Assembly (NCBI GenBank): GCA_037349315.1 | Contig: JBAIAC010000042.1 | Coordinates: 2,170,001-2,234,000, forward strand | Reading direction: 5' to 3' | From: Chelydra serpentina | Lineage: Eukaryota; Chordata; Testudines; Chelydridae | DNA length: 64,000 nt | Shown: positions 52,023-63,195 of the stretch, one piece after another | Layout: each line of letters opens with the position of its first letter | Position numbering within the stretch: position 1 is the first letter of the stretch | Notes under the pieces: generated by a model | What the model saw: only the letters and a program-made list of their open reading frames with translations | What the model was told of the DNA's origin: nothing | Database searches by the model: none | Made by a program: the position numbers and the translations under genes

Positions 52023-53560
52023 ATCCTCATGCTTGTGTGCGTTTCCTCAATAAGCCATTAACATGGTTTGGCCTTTTGACTGTTGCTTGTGGGTGTTTTC
52101 GACCTCACAACATGTTTCAGTAACACGTACATCGCCAAACGTCATGACTTCACATGCGACGATAGCACATACGATCCAGCGAGATATTCATGTCTAGCAG
52201 ATCAAGACTTTTAGAATGACACCTCACAAGGCATACTTTGTACAAAGCACATCCTAATTACATGACAGAGGTGAATATTGGGGTGCCAGGGTGTCCCACC
52301 GTTTATTACAAATCATAATGCAAATAGTCTGTACAAACTACCCCAACCATGGTCTAGATCACCCCTACCGTTCCACAGCCTCTCTTCTGGGCGTTTCTTG
52401 GCCAAGGGAGCATCCCTCACACCCTCCCTGCTCGCTCTGTTCCCTGGGTTCCAGCTCACAGGCCCTGGAGATGTCAGTGGGAGAGCTCCTCTGCTGCTCG
52501 CCTGTCACCCTCTGTATCCAGCCCTTGGGGAGGTCAGCCGGCAAACCCCTCTGGCTACTCTCCTGCCTTTAGCCTTTAAGTCTCTATCTCACTGGTCTCT
52601 CTCCTCTCATATCCTCCGTGATCCTCTCCACCCGTCATGTGCTGCCATGAACTCTTAATTGGCCAGACTGAGAGCACCGGCACAAGAGAGCAGGGTCTGC
52701 TTCCTTGACAGGGCCAGCCACCCTGCGACAGACCGACAGACAGACAGATTTCCCTGCCATTTGCACATGCCCTTCCTAAGCCACAAAATACACTGCTTAT
52801 TTGATCTGCATCCTGTTATTAAGCATTAGCTGGCAGCATGGTATTTGGTAAGATCTGAGACTCATATTGACCTAAGGATAAGTGTCTGGGCCTTTGGGAT
52901 TGGTGAGCCTCCCCTATCGTAAATCAGGTTTTCGGTAACCTCTCACTCTATTAGACCTGTTTGTCTAGATGGGAGCCAAGGGCTGAAATTCCTTAAGGGG
53001 ACTGATCTTCTTGTTAGCCAGTGCAGTACTACAGAAGCTCTTTTGTTACTGGCGAATTATAAAATAAACCAGCATTTTTTGGCGAGTGTCTTCCCTGTTT
53101 CTTGCAGTCTGCCCTGAGTGTGGCATCCTCAGTGCGGCCCATCCAGGCATCCGGTCACAGTCAGCAAGGTAAAATGTCTATTGCATAGACAGGTATGGCA
53201 CTTCCGAATCCTGCAGATAACGCCGAGAGCTCCTCTCTCTGTTTGTGCATAGTTCTCAGGAGCGGTGAGCGTTTGTCAAGCCAAGGCAATTGGTTTCTCC
53301 TGGCCACCGGGAAAACAGGCAGGAAAGAACCACACGCACCCTCTATGGTGAAGCATCACAAGCCAATTGTAGTGATAGTGAGGCGTCAAAGCGCGTAAGA
53401 CCTTCAGATGAGACCAGCCATTTCTTTCCTTCCTTCGATTCACAATCGGTCATTAGTCCATTTCCATTTCTGGTATTTTTTTTGCTTGTAATGGTTCATG
53501 TAGAGGTACCGGTACTGTCGCCAAATTAGGCAGAAACTTACCATCGTCACTGAGCATCTT
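52023..53560. other. No gene recognised; possible LTR remnants
   Basis: GCGAATTATAAAATAAACCAGC (AATAAA in a TATA-like setting, ~53,055) and CCACCGTTTATTACAAATC (~52,298, antisense AATAAA) suggest old LTRs on both strands. The frame at 52,278-52,658 lacks motifs. 52,720-52,750 has a short CAGA repeat. Confidence 0.4.
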
Positions 53561-53566
53561 AAGACT

Positions 53567-53833
53567 ATAAGAACAGCCAGACTGGGTCAGACCAAAGGTC
53601 CATCTAGCCCAGTATCCTGTCTTCTGACAGTGGCCAATGCCAGGTGCCCCAGAGGGAATGAACAGAATAAGTAATCATTAAGTGATCCATCCCGTCGCCC
53701 ATTCCCAGCTTCTGACAAACAGAGGCTAGGGACACCATCCCCGCCCATCCTGACTAATAGTCTTTGATGGACCTGCCCTCCATGAATGTATCTAGTTCTT
53801 TTTTTGAACCCTGTTATAGTCTTGGCCTTCACA
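53567..53833 (-). mobile_element. CR1 3' fragment
   Basis: Antisense copy of the 42.43-kb subfamily: TAAGAACAGCCAGACTGGGT, CAGTGGCCAATGCCAGGTGC, CAGAGGCTAGGGACACCATC. Confidence 0.9.
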
Positions 53834-53859
53834 AGAATGAACATAACTGTGACAGGTTC

Positions 53860-55130
53860 TCTGTCGGTGACTCTTGAAGAAGCCGCCTTCTCTGGTGATT
53901 TCCATAAGCCCGTGGCATAAATTACATGACCAAAGTATTCAAATGAAGGTATGAAAAAACCACATTTGTCTCAATATATTCTCAGGCCATGCTTTTCCAA
54001 ATGTTGCAAGACAGCATTCGAATGTCAGAGATGATGTTTGTAATCCTGTCCTGTAACAAGGATGTCATCCAAATATCATTGCAATCCGTTCAGTCCCTTC
54101 AGGATCTCATCCATGACTTTCTAGAGCAGGGCAGGTGCCAATGTGATACTGAAAGACAAACCCGTTGGAGCAAAATAGGTCTTTTGGCATGTTGATTGTG
54201 AGATATTTGCGAGGTGTTGGATCAGTCTCCATTTGTAGGTATGCACTTAGCCAGTCCAGTTTACTGGAACACTGTCCTTCACTTAAGAGTAGCAAACAAA
54301 CCTTCAGGATGAGGTAGCGGATACTGGTCTCCACATAAAACTGGATTCAGTATCACTTTGAAATCTCCACAAATTCGATGGAGCCATCCTTCTCGATCAA
54401 TGGTACGACGGGTGTAGCCAGTGACAAGACTCAACTGTTCACCAAAAGGTCTACATCAGCCTTCACCAGAGGCTTCAGAGCCAACGTCACAACTCTGGGC
54501 TTGTAATATTTGGCTGGCTGTCTGATATAACAGTGAGCTTCACTGACATATTACTTACCCGTCCAAGTTCTTTTTTGAAAACGTTGGCGTGTCTGGCCAG
54601 TATTTCTTGAAGGTTTTGAGGTGTTTTTGTGATCACCTTGATCTTGGTCCAATTCACCTTGAGCTTCTCAAGCCAAGTTCTGATGGATACTTTCCTTCAG
54701 TTACATGCTAGGGTAAAGCAACTGATTGTCCATCTAGTTGAACTTTCACCTATAGTACCCTTTTTGGGACTAATTTGTCTTCAGTATAAATCTGCAAAAC
54801 CATGAAAGTTTCTTCCAGAGGAACTTGTGACAAGCACTGCTGATAGGTAGACGCAGACATCAGTGAGGTGGCAGCTCCAGAATCAAGCTCCATTCTTGTA
54901 GGAGCTCCCTCGATCAAGGGTGTGATCCAGATGCCATCTCTTACTCCAGCTTCTAACACATGCAGGGCTAGATCTTGCTCATTGTCACTAGCACTCTTGC
55001 CTTGCTCCATGTTACGAACTCCCGACTTCCGTCCTTTCTTAGGTTCAGTCTTCACAGGTGTCTTCTTGGATGAACGGTTGCTCCGTGTTGCTGGTTGTTG
55101 AACTGAACGACAGGTCATGAGGATGAGTTC
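53860..55130 (-). mobile_element. Decayed Ty3/Gypsy retrotransposon (protease-RT)
   Basis: On - strand, 55,118-54,750 is open for 122 codons: a basic Lys-rich segment is followed by an aspartic-protease-like LDSGAATSLM. Further along, RT-like DWLSAYLQMETD and KYLTINMPKDLF (54,334-54,107) and YLDDILVTG (around 54,075-54,050) occur in Ty3/Gypsy order, broken by stops and frameshifts. No integrase or LTR was identified. Non-functional. Confidence 0.85.
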
Positions 55131-55439
55131 TTTCTTCTGGCACCTTCATCTCAGTGCAGGCTGCAAGCCGTCTGTCTCTGCCTGCTTAGCAGGCCAGCCA
55201 AGGTGACTTTTTCCCCTCTCACTGCTCCATCCATTTCCAGTAGCTCTGGCTGCAGCCTCCTCCTTATGTTTATTCTTATTAGTCCACTCCGCCTCTCTTG
55301 CTGGCTGGCCCACGCTGCCCCGGCAGCAAAAGTTTCTTGAGTTTCTCGGTGAAATTCTTTTCTCTTTACTTTTTCCTCTGCTTGGGCAGGCAGTGGGACC
55401 AGTGGAAAACTCGTGCTAGACGATTTCTCCTTGCCGATG

Positions 55440-56152
55440 TTGTATTTAGAGGGATAAATACCAGGGAGGGAGAGGAGTTATTTAAGTTAAGCGCCAGGTG
55501 GACACAAAACCAAATGGATATAAACTGGCCATCGACACATTTAGGCTTGAAATTAGGTTTCTAACCCCCAGAGGAGTGAAGTTCTGGAACAGCCTTCCAA
55601 GGGGAGCAGTGGGGGCAAAATACCTAACTGGCTTCAAGACTAAGCTTGATAAGTTTATGGGGGGATGATATCATGGGACTGCCTACCAAGGGCATGTGGC
55701 CAATCTGCGACTGCTACCAGCAACTATCTCCAATGGCCGGTGAGAGGACACTGGATGGGGAGGGCTCTGAGTTACTACAGAGAATTCTTTCCCAGGTGCC
55801 TGGCTGGTGGGTCTCGCCCACATGCTCAGGATCTAACTGATCACCAGATTTGGGGTCCGGAAGGAACTTCCCCCGGGTCAGATTGTCAGTGACCCCCCCT
55901 GGGGGAGGGAGAGTGTTGCCTTCCTCTGCAGCACTGGGCATGGGTCACGTGCAGGTTTAAACTAGTGTCATCGGTGGATTCGCAGCTGTAACTTGAAGTC
56001 TTTAAACCATGATTTGAGGCTTTCAGTAACACAGCCAGAGGTTAGGGGTCCATTCCAGGAGTGGGTGGGTGCGGTTCTGTGGCCTGCAATACGCAGGAGG
56101 TCAGACTAGGTGATCATGATGGTCCTTTCTGGCCTTAAAGTCTATGAGACCC
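55440..56152 (+). mobile_element. CR1-type LINE 3' end
   Basis: AGGTTTCTAACCCCCAGAGG, GTGAAGTTCTGGAACAGCCT, TCAAGACTAAGCTTGATAAG and the 3' end GGTCCTTTCTGGCCTTAAAG + TCTATGAG. Different subfamily from the 23.5-kb copy. 55.13-55.44 kb is unassigned. Confidence 0.88.
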
Positions 56153-56399
56153 AGCAGAGAAGGAGAGAGAGGGATGGGAGAGCTGATTGAAACACAGCTA
56201 AACAGAAACTTAACAAAAGTGAGGCTCAGCTCTGAGGACAGCCTGCCTGACCCTTTAGAGGGGCCGGACACCAGAAGGGGGACCCGAGGAGCATGCGACT
56301 AGGATAAGATGGGGCGAGGGGTCGTTTCCGCCAGAGGATCAGGGAACGTTCCCTAACGGCGAGGAGGTCTGTGAGCCACAGGGAATCGTCTCCTGCCAG

Positions 56400-56690
56400 G
56401 AAAGGCTGGGTAAGCCATCTGTGGCAGGGTGTGCTTGCCCCGCACTGGGCAGGAAGTGGTTAACCCCACAATCTGGGCAGAGGTTAACCCCACACCACCC
56501 TGAAGGAGAGGGTGGCCATATTGACTCTGGCCCTTAGGCTACTCCGCCCTGAGGGAGAGGGCAGCCATATTGACCCTGGCCATAACCCTGAAGGAGAAGG
56601 CAGCCATATTGACTCTGGCCATTAGGCCATACCGCCCTGAGGGAGAGGGCAGACCCATAGACTTTGGCTTCTAGGTTCTACTGTCCTGAG
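56400..56690 (+). repeat. Tandem repeat with GCCATATTG motif
   Basis: Three units of 60-70 bp: GAGGGTGGCCATATTGACTC, GGGCAGCCATATTGACCCTG, AAGGCAGCCATATTGACTCT. They sit in sequence beginning CTGTGGCAGGGTGTGCTTGC that resembles the start of a retroviral-type LTR. GCCATATTG resembles a YY1 site. Confidence 0.6.
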
Positions 56691-56842
56691 GCTGAGGGGA
56701 GACTTAACTGTGGGGCTACAACTCCCTTACCCCATCCCAAAGGGAGAACCGGGTGTGCTTATTGGACACTTAAACCAAGGGCTTGGCTGAGAGCAGGAGA
56801 AAAGCCCTGTGAGGAACAATCCTTCAGTGACCTCGGAGTAAC

Positions 56843-56868
56843 CTCTGTGTGTGTGTGTGTGTGTGTGG
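56843..56868. repeat. (TG)n microsatellite
   Basis: Ten or more TG units just left of the 87-bp repeat copies. Confidence 0.9.
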
Positions 56869-56879
56869 GTGTGGAAAGG

Positions 56880-57085
56880 CTCTGTGTCTCGTCCCCCACC
56901 TCCCTGAGCCAACCAATCAGAGACCCGAGCCAACTCCCCCAGGAGGGGATAGGTCTCATGTCCCGTCCCCTGCCATCATCAGCCAGCCAGCCCTGCAACT
57001 TGGGGCCAGATCAGAGCCAACACCCCGTCAAGGGGGAGGGTCTGAATCTCATTCCCCACCCCCTTGAGCCAGCCACCTTGGCACT
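56880..57085 (-). repeat. Antisense copies of the 87-bp repeat
   Basis: Two diverged units with CCCAGGAGGGGATAGGTCTC, CATGTCCCGTCCCCTGCC and GGGGCCAGATCAGAGCCAAC. No AGGGGGCGC core is retained. The dispersed repeat shared with 38.73 kb follows at 57,130-57,300. Confidence 0.7.
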
Positions 57086-57385
57086 CCAGCTGCAGGCGGA
57101 GCCGGCCCTATCCGTCCTGTAACCATTCCAAGTTGGTAAAGACAGAAAACTTTTTAATGGCCCTTGTGGGCCCGCCACAGGGCTCATCAGAGGATGTGTC
57201 ACAAATAGCAAGTGTCTCTGATGAGACGCAGAGTCCCCTGTCGCCACCCTGCCCGGAGCAGAGACACTAACAATGCCCAGTGTGCCCCATCCTGGCACCT
57301 AATAAGGAGTCCTAGGATACCAATACTCCTGACCCTGTCTCCACAGGGCAAACTTGGCACTGAGCCACTCCCGATCTCTATTTAT

Positions 57386-57580
57386 GGAGATATGCCTATC
57401 TCATAGAACTGGAAGGACCTTGAAAGGTCATTGAGTCCAGTCCCCTGCCTTCACTAGCAGGACCAAGTACTGTCCCCTGGCAGATTTTTTTCCCCCAGAT
57501 CCCTAAATGGCCCTCTCAAAGATTGAACTCACAACCCTGGGTTTAGCAGGCCAATGCTCAAACCACTGAGCTATCCATCG
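57386..57580 (-). mobile_element. Turtle tRNA-derived SINE
   Basis: In - sense it starts GGATAGCTCAGTGGTTTGAG (A box) and continues CCAGGGTTGTGAGTTCAATC (B box). The body runs TGGCCATTTAGGGATCTGGG ... CAGTACTTGGTCCTGCTAGTG ... and it ends near CTATGAGATAGGCATATCTC. This is the tRNA-derived SINE of cryptodiran turtles as I remember it, and one of the best taxonomic markers in the window. Confidence 0.9.
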
Positions 57581-57589
57581 TCCCCTCCC

Positions 57590-58330
57590 CAGCCCCTGGG
57601 CAGGGGCTGGCTCTCTCTAAGCAGAACCACCCCGGAGTCCCTGGTGAGGACGGAGCAGTGAGTCCAGGTGTCCCCCCAGCAGGGCTGGCCAGCGGGAGAG
57701 AGGTGCCTGCCCCGGATCGAAACAGATGTGGCAAACAGATCGCTGGCCAGCAAGTCCAGCACGTCACACCCCTCTGCTCCAGATCAGTAGCCAGCCGGTC
57801 CACTGGCCCATGCCCTGAAACATCTAGTCCGTGTCCCAGCTCCCTCCATCCTGACTCAGACCCTGGGCCTTTGTACTCCAGGATCCCACCTCCCCGCATC
57901 GTCCCCGTAAATCCATAGGCTCACGGACCCTGTCTCCCTAATAGTGAACAGTCGTTTTGCTTCCCCGCTGCCGATGTTAGAGCACTTTACAAAGAAGCGG
58001 GAATGGCGTCTCCAAGGGGAGCAGCAGGGCCAAGAACAGAGCTCTGATCTCCAGCCGGACACCCTACCCACTAGTCCATGCTGCCCGGCAGAGGGACAGG
58101 CCTCCTGAATTCTATCCAGAGGCTCAGTTTTCACTTTCTGGGGACCCCATACACATTCCTCTCCCACTTTGTCGGGAGGGCTGGTGGTTTTCAGATACTT
58201 GGAGGTGGTCCTCATAGTCCCCCTCTGTGGTTAGTGAGGCAAGGCTGGGAGTGTGGGGGTGAGGGTACCGCAATAAAGAGATACACTAATTTGAAGGACT
58301 GATTGGGATCAATAGTAGAGTAATGGACAC
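57590..58330. other. No gene recognised
   Basis: CCCACTAGTCCATGCTGC near 58,070 is tRNA-Glu-like-derived text. Frames of 60-119 codons on both strands lack motifs. Confidence 0.4.
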
Positions 58331-58334
58331 ATCC

Positions 58335-58725
58335 CAGGAGTCCCGACACACAGCTCACCTCCCTGGCTCTAACCCACTGGACCCCACTCTGCTCCCAGCA
58401 ATAGGGATAGAACCCAGGAGTCCTGGCTCCTCCTTCTCTAACCCACTGGACTCCACTGCCCATCCAGCGACAGAACCCAGGAGTCCGGGCTCCCAGCTCC
58501 TCCTTCTCTAACCCCCTAGACCCCACACCCTCCCATCCCAGGAACAGGGATAGAACCTAGCGAATCCAGGCTCCCAGCTCTTTCTTCTCTAACCCACTGG
58601 ACTCCACTCCCCTCCCAGTGACAGAACCCAGAAGTCCTGGCTCCCAGCTTCTCCTTCTCTAACCCATTAGACCCCACTCCCCTTCCAGTGACAGGGATAG
58701 AACCCAGGAGTCCAGGCTCCCAGCT
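58335..58725 (-). repeat. Five tRNA-Glu-like elements, antisense
   Basis: Units of 70-75 bp with GGGATAGAACCCAGGAGTCC, TGGCTCC and CTCTAACCCACTGGACTCCA. Confidence 0.8.
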
Positions 58726-59320
58726 CTGACTGCCCCACCGTGCTCTGCTTTCAGCGCATTCTGAGAACTGTCCCGGCTCGACTCACTCTCCCACTTAAAG
58801 GGACAGTCTCTGCTCCAGGGTTCTGCGGGCCGCAGGGCCTGGACTGGGTTCACACGCCGAGGGACAAGCCCTGGGGTCAAGCGGAGCCCTTGGTGCAGAC
58901 GGGGCCATGTCCAAAGGGGAGGGGAGTGATCCTGGTGGGGGGAGGGGACAGTGGTCACTTCCCCAGCACCCCTCCCCCCAGGTTGTCTCTCATGACCCCT
59001 TTGGGGCATGGGGTCCCTGGGGCTCTCCAGACATCCGGGGAAGCTGCAGGGAGGCCGCCCCCCTCCCGATTCTGATGCCCATAAAAGACCTAAGTCCCCC
59101 CTCCGTCACGGCCCTAGAGTCGGGGACGGGATCCTGAGCTGTGCAGGGAGGAGCCTTGACAGGGCTGCGCTGGAGAGCTACACCAGCCCAGGCGCATGGA
59201 GATCCCATCCCCATGAGCCCAGAGCCACCACCAGGGCGGGGTTAGGGCAGCGATCAGGGACAGAGGCATCTCACGGCAGAGAGGGCTGTGGCTCCATCCC
59301 TCCTGCCAGCCTCTAGCCGC
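58726..59320. other. No gene recognised
   Basis: GC-rich sequence without repeats I can name. Frames of 74-116 codons on both strands show no motif. Confidence 0.4.
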
Positions 59321-59640
59321 CTCGTTCCCTCCAGCGCTCTGCCACTTTCTCCTGCTCTGTTTCCTTCCGTTCATCCATCTCTCCCGCTCCGCATCCTTCT
59401 ACCCTGCTGTCTCTCTGCATCCCTCTCCGCTTTTCCTGCAGGCTGTTCCTCTGCTTATCCACCCTCCTCTGTGTCCTCCTATCCATTCCCTTCTCCCTCT
59501 CTTTCTCTATCTCCATCCCTCTCTCTGTGTCTCATCCTCTCTTTCCCTCTCCGTCCACCTCTGGCATCCATCGCTCCATCCACAAGAAGTGTGTGTGTGT
59601 GTGCGTCTCCCTCTCCCCATCTCTCTCCCCCGCAGCCATC
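59321..59640 (+). repeat. CT-rich low-complexity tract
   Basis: TCCCTCTCT / CATCCATCTCTCCCGC-like text with a (GT)8 near 59,588. Serine/proline-rich frames are compositional. Confidence 0.75.
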
Positions 59641-59879
59641 TCTGGGGTTTCTCTGGCTCTATCTCTGTGATGTCCGGGTTCCTAGGAGCCCCTTCCAGCT
59701 GAGACAGGCTCAAGGCAGCCCTGCCCGGCTGGGCACCTGTGCTGGGGGAGCCTTTCCTTCCTCCAGGTCCCTCGTTCACATACCAAGTGGCCCTGGCTGC
59801 TGGAATGGGGGTGGGGAGCCCATGACCCTGAAACCCTGAGCATCCAGTTTGCCTCATTCCCCTCCTCTTGAGACCCGCC

Positions 59880-60190
59880 CCCCCCAGTGCCTCAGCAGCA
59901 TGTGGGGCAACCCCCTGCAGCCTCTGCACTTCCACAGCTAGACGCGGCCGGTGCTGCCCCATAGCAGGGGAACGGAGTTATCTGGACCCCGAAGCCACTT
60001 AGACATTCGGTGCCGAAGCCTGGACCTGCCTCACGTCCCAGGGCCTCACTGGAAGCGGGGGCTCAGCACAGAGGAGCAAGGACTCCAGACTCTGCCCTGG
60101 CATCGGCGCATCTGAGCCGCCCGGAGCTGCCCGGGCAGGAGGGATCTGGGGCGAACCGAGCCGGAGGTGAATGGAGGTGAGTCCAGGGGG
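59880..60190 (+). other. CpG-richer segment with a donor site; possible first exon
   Basis: CpG density rises to 60,180, where GGTGAATGGAG|GTGAGTCC is a strong donor. No coding frame crosses it. It could be an untranslated first exon of a gene beyond the right edge, or nothing. Confidence 0.25.
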
Positions 60191-60245
60191 AAGGGGGTTT
60201 GACATGGATGGAGGACGGGAAGGGGACGGGAACCACAGAATGAAT

Positions 60246-60262
60246 GCAGAGAGAGAGAGAGA
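60246..60262. repeat. (GA)n microsatellite
   Basis: GCAGAGAGAGAGAGAGACG. Flanks to 60,660 hold no recognised feature. Confidence 0.8.
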
Positions 60263-60659
60263 CGTTATTGATCAGGGTTAATCTATAATGAGGGTGATGG
60301 GCTGATGGATGGATTGGGGGTAACATGGTGATATACAGATAGAGTGGTCAAATCTAGTGACGATTCCCCCCCACACCCCAAATCTGGCTTGGTAAAAGCA
60401 AGGGCCTATTGATGGCACAGAGACTGTGGCCCCAATCCTGCATGTAGATCCACTGGCACCGGTGGCTGATGCTAATGCAGTGCCTTGCTGGGAGGCCAGG
60501 GGGTGCGTGGATCTCATTGGAAGGCCAGGACTGGTTTTAATTTGTAACCCATCCCCGCTACTTTTCTCCTAAAGTTGCCTTGCTCTCCTGCCGCCTTTCT
60601 CTGCGGCAGATCCCCAGTGGGTGCAAACGGGAGCTATATTATGCTTGAACTGAAAAATC

Positions 60660-60955
60660 TCCAGCTGAGATCAGGGCCCCATTGTGCCGGGCGCTGCACA
60701 GACACACAGTCTGTGTCCCTATGTAGGGAGGCAAGAAAATAAAGGCGGGGGGGGATGAAGAATTATTATTCACACTTTAGAGAATAGGCACAGAGATGAA
60801 GTGACTTGTCCAGGGTCACCCAGGGAGCATGTGACAGAGGTCCTGATTTTCCAGGGACAATCCAGGTATTTGGGGCTGTGTCGTATATAGGCACCTATTA
60901 CCTCCCAGCCTCTGGCCTGATTTCTCACACTTGTTAGCTGATCACCATAGTAACA
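60660..60955 (-). repeat. Single 67-bp unit and a MITE copy
   Basis: 60,664-60,712 is a lone antisense 67-bp satellite unit (CTGAGATCAGGGCCCCATTG, CGGGCGCTGCACAGACACAC), a possible ancestral copy. 60,838-60,950 is a diverged - copy of the GGTGACCAGA MITE (GTCCTGATTTTCCAGGGACA ... TTGTTAGCTGATCACCAT). Confidence 0.75.
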
Positions 60956-61284
60956 GATCTCCTGGGCCCTTCAATTGACCCACAAGGTCAATTACATGGA
61001 CTACCTCTCCCCATCCCCTTTCAACTGCTCGCCTTTTGCTCTTTAGACTCTTCTCTTATCATCATGCCACCAGTTCTCCCATCCTCCCAGAGCCATCCCC
61101 ATTCAGCGAGGGCCTGCGGGCAGATTGAGCAGAGAGTGTTGGCTGGGTTCAGTCTTGTTCCCTTTCCTGGAAGAGCAGTCTCGCTCTAGGCTGTTTTCCC
61201 ATCACTCCTCCAGCCCCTTCCCAGCTCATCCTGAGTTTTCAGAAACCAGGGAGCCAGTGCATGTATTAACTGACCGTTAGCAAA

Positions 61285-61510
61285 TGTCTGCCTGGCTGTT
61301 GTAGCTGTCGGTCCCAGGATATGAGCAAGGCAAGGTGGGGGAGGTGATATCTTTGATTGGATCAACTTCTGCTGGAGGAAGGGACAAGCTTTCGAGCTTT
61401 TCTCCAGACCGGGGGAAGAGTTCTGTGTTGCTCAAAATCTGGTCCCATTCACCAACAAGAATTAGTCCAATACAAGATATTACCTCATCTACCTTGTCTC
61501 TCTGCTGTCA
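61285..61510 (+). repeat. Widespread amniote dispersed repeat
   Basis: GTCGGTCCCAGGATATGAGC, GATTGGATCAACTTCTGCTG, ACAAGCTTTCGAGCTTTTCT. I recognise this text from several amniote genomes but cannot name the family with confidence. 60.96-61.28 and 61.51-62.09 kb show no gene; a 151-codon frame at 61,514-61,969 has no motif. Confidence 0.6.
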
Positions 61511-62094
61511 AATGTGCTGATGAGGTCTTCGTCCATTTCAACTTTCCCCTACTTTATTTTTCTTGCTAAAAACAATTTTAAAAGAACAGGGCAGATGGTG
61601 AAGCCATCTGACCACCATCACGGACTTTGTCCTTCTGGCCCTGGTCTGTCTCTCTTTAGATTTCTCTTCTCCTTTTCTCCCTTTCAAGTTTTATATGGAG
61701 GGATGTCATTATTTATTTGGAGGTATAAAAGACTCAGGAGGTACCTATGCTACTGTCTGGGAGTCCAATATGTTTGTTTCTTAGCCCTTTTGGATAACCC
61801 TGATAGAGTTGGAGGAGGGAAGGAGAGATGTGGGAGAAGATGGATGAAGATGAAAGCGAGAGTTGGGGAGAAGTTTGAAATGTGGAATTGCGAAGAGAAG
61901 GGACTGAATGAGGATGCGATGAATGCCAGATACATACAGTGCTTGGTATTACATCAACGGGTGCCTTAGAAATAGGATTAGATAGATAGATTTCCTTGAT
62001 GCTTGCCCCAATGCTATTCCTGAGCCACAAAATGTATTCCAGCTCATTTGATTCTGCTTGCTTTGCTGGTTTTCCTCATCATCATGGCGAATCC

Positions 62095-62165
62095 CAAACT
62101 GATGCAAGTGACTGGACTAGGTGACCTCTTGAGGTCCCTTCCAGTTCTATGATTCTATGATTCTA
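62095..62165 (+). mobile_element. CR1 3' tail
   Basis: GACTGGACTAGGTGACCTCT, TGAGGTCCCTTCCAGTTCTA and TGATTCTATGATTCTA: CR1 tail, severely 5' truncated. Confidence 0.85.
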
Positions 62166-62235
62166 CAATTCAATGTTGCCGTTGACCATCTCGGTCAATG
62201 TCTAGCTTGGTTCTTAAGGTGGTCTGGCTGGATAT

Positions 62236-62535
62236 TCAATTTATTTCCATCATGGGCGGTCTTACTGGGCCGTCGTAGCTTTTGGTCAGCACATTGACGC
62301 CCGCTGTGTAGTAGGGGCACTTCTTGGTAAGCACTCTTTGTGATTCGTTGGTCTTCCATCCTGGTAACACGACCATACCAAAACCGAACCAGTGCTCATG
62401 GAAATTGTTACCGGGTTTGGCTTCAAATATCATCACTCTGTGACCCAACTGAGACAGGATGTGAGCACATCCAAACCCTGGCAGATCCCACCACTCACAC
62501 CGATGATCCCAAATGCACTGTCTCTCTCTTATAAC
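62236..62535 (-). pseudogene. Possible FAD-dependent oxidase exon, frameshifted
   Basis: In - sense an acceptor-like AGAGAGAGACAG (around 62,520) is followed by text reading FGIIGVSGGICQGL in one frame and CAHILSQLGHRVMIFEAKPG in another. Together they resemble the G-x-G-x-x-G ... G-H-x-V-x-(V/I)-x-E-A dinucleotide-binding start of L-amino-acid oxidase or monoamine oxidase-type proteins. The switch of frame implies an indel. A donor-like GGCCCA|GTAAGA lies near 62,253. The remainder of the frame matches nothing I know. A CR1 insertion abuts the 5' side. The resemblance is short and may be chance. Confidence 0.3.
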
Positions 62536-62539
62536 TCTA

Positions 62540-62782
62540 AATGGGTTCAAAAAAGAACTACATAAGTTCATGGAGGATAGGTCCATCAATGGCTAATAGC
62601 CAGGATGGGCAGGAATGGTGTCCCTAGCCTCTATTTGCCAGAAGCTGGGATGGATCACTTGATGATTACCTGTTTTGTTCATTCCCTCTGAAGCACCTGG
62701 CACTGGCCACTGTCGGAAGACAGGATACTGGGCTAGATGGACCTTTGGTCTGACACAGTATGACCGTTCTTATGTTCCAAAT
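62540..62782 (+). mobile_element. CR1 3' fragment
   Basis: GGATAGGTCCATCAATGGCT, CAGAAGCTGGGATGGATCAC, GGCCACTGTCGGAAGACAGG and GACCGTTCTTATGTTC: sense copy of the 42.43-kb subfamily. Confidence 0.92.
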
Positions 62783-62939
62783 CCACTCTCTGTGCAGGTA
62801 CCTACCTCCTATATCCTCAGCTGGCCTGACCATGCAGGACTCCTGGTGGCCATGTTCATGTACAGATTTGGAATGTACTGAACTATTCCCTGGTTTTAGT
62901 CAGTATTTACTTCTTGTGAACACCTCCTGTGGATCCCAA

Positions 62940-63195
62940 TTATAAGAACATAAGAAGGGCCATACTGGGTCAGACCAAAGGTCCATCTAGCCCAGTGTCC
63001 TGTCTTCTGACAGTGGCCAGTGCCAGGTGCTTCAGAGGGAATAAACAGAACAGGGAATCATCAAGTGATCCATCCCCTGTTGCCCATTCCCAGCTTTTGG
63101 CAAACGGAGGCTAGAGACACCATCCCCGCCCATCCTGGCTAATTGCCATTGATGGACCAATCCTCCATGAACTTATCTAGTTCTTTTTTGTGATG
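62940..63195 (-). mobile_element. CR1 3' fragment
   Basis: CATAAGAAGGGCCATACTGG, CAGTGTCCTGTCTTCTGACA, CATGAACTTATCTAGTTC: antisense copy, convergent with the 62.54-kb copy 160 bp away. Confidence 0.92.

Noticed and set aside
50241..52061. Long Pro/Gln-rich (+) and Gly/Arg/Cys-rich (-) frames
   Set aside because: They coincide with a C-rich minisatellite and are open in several frames at once; amino-acid content simply mirrors the repeat.
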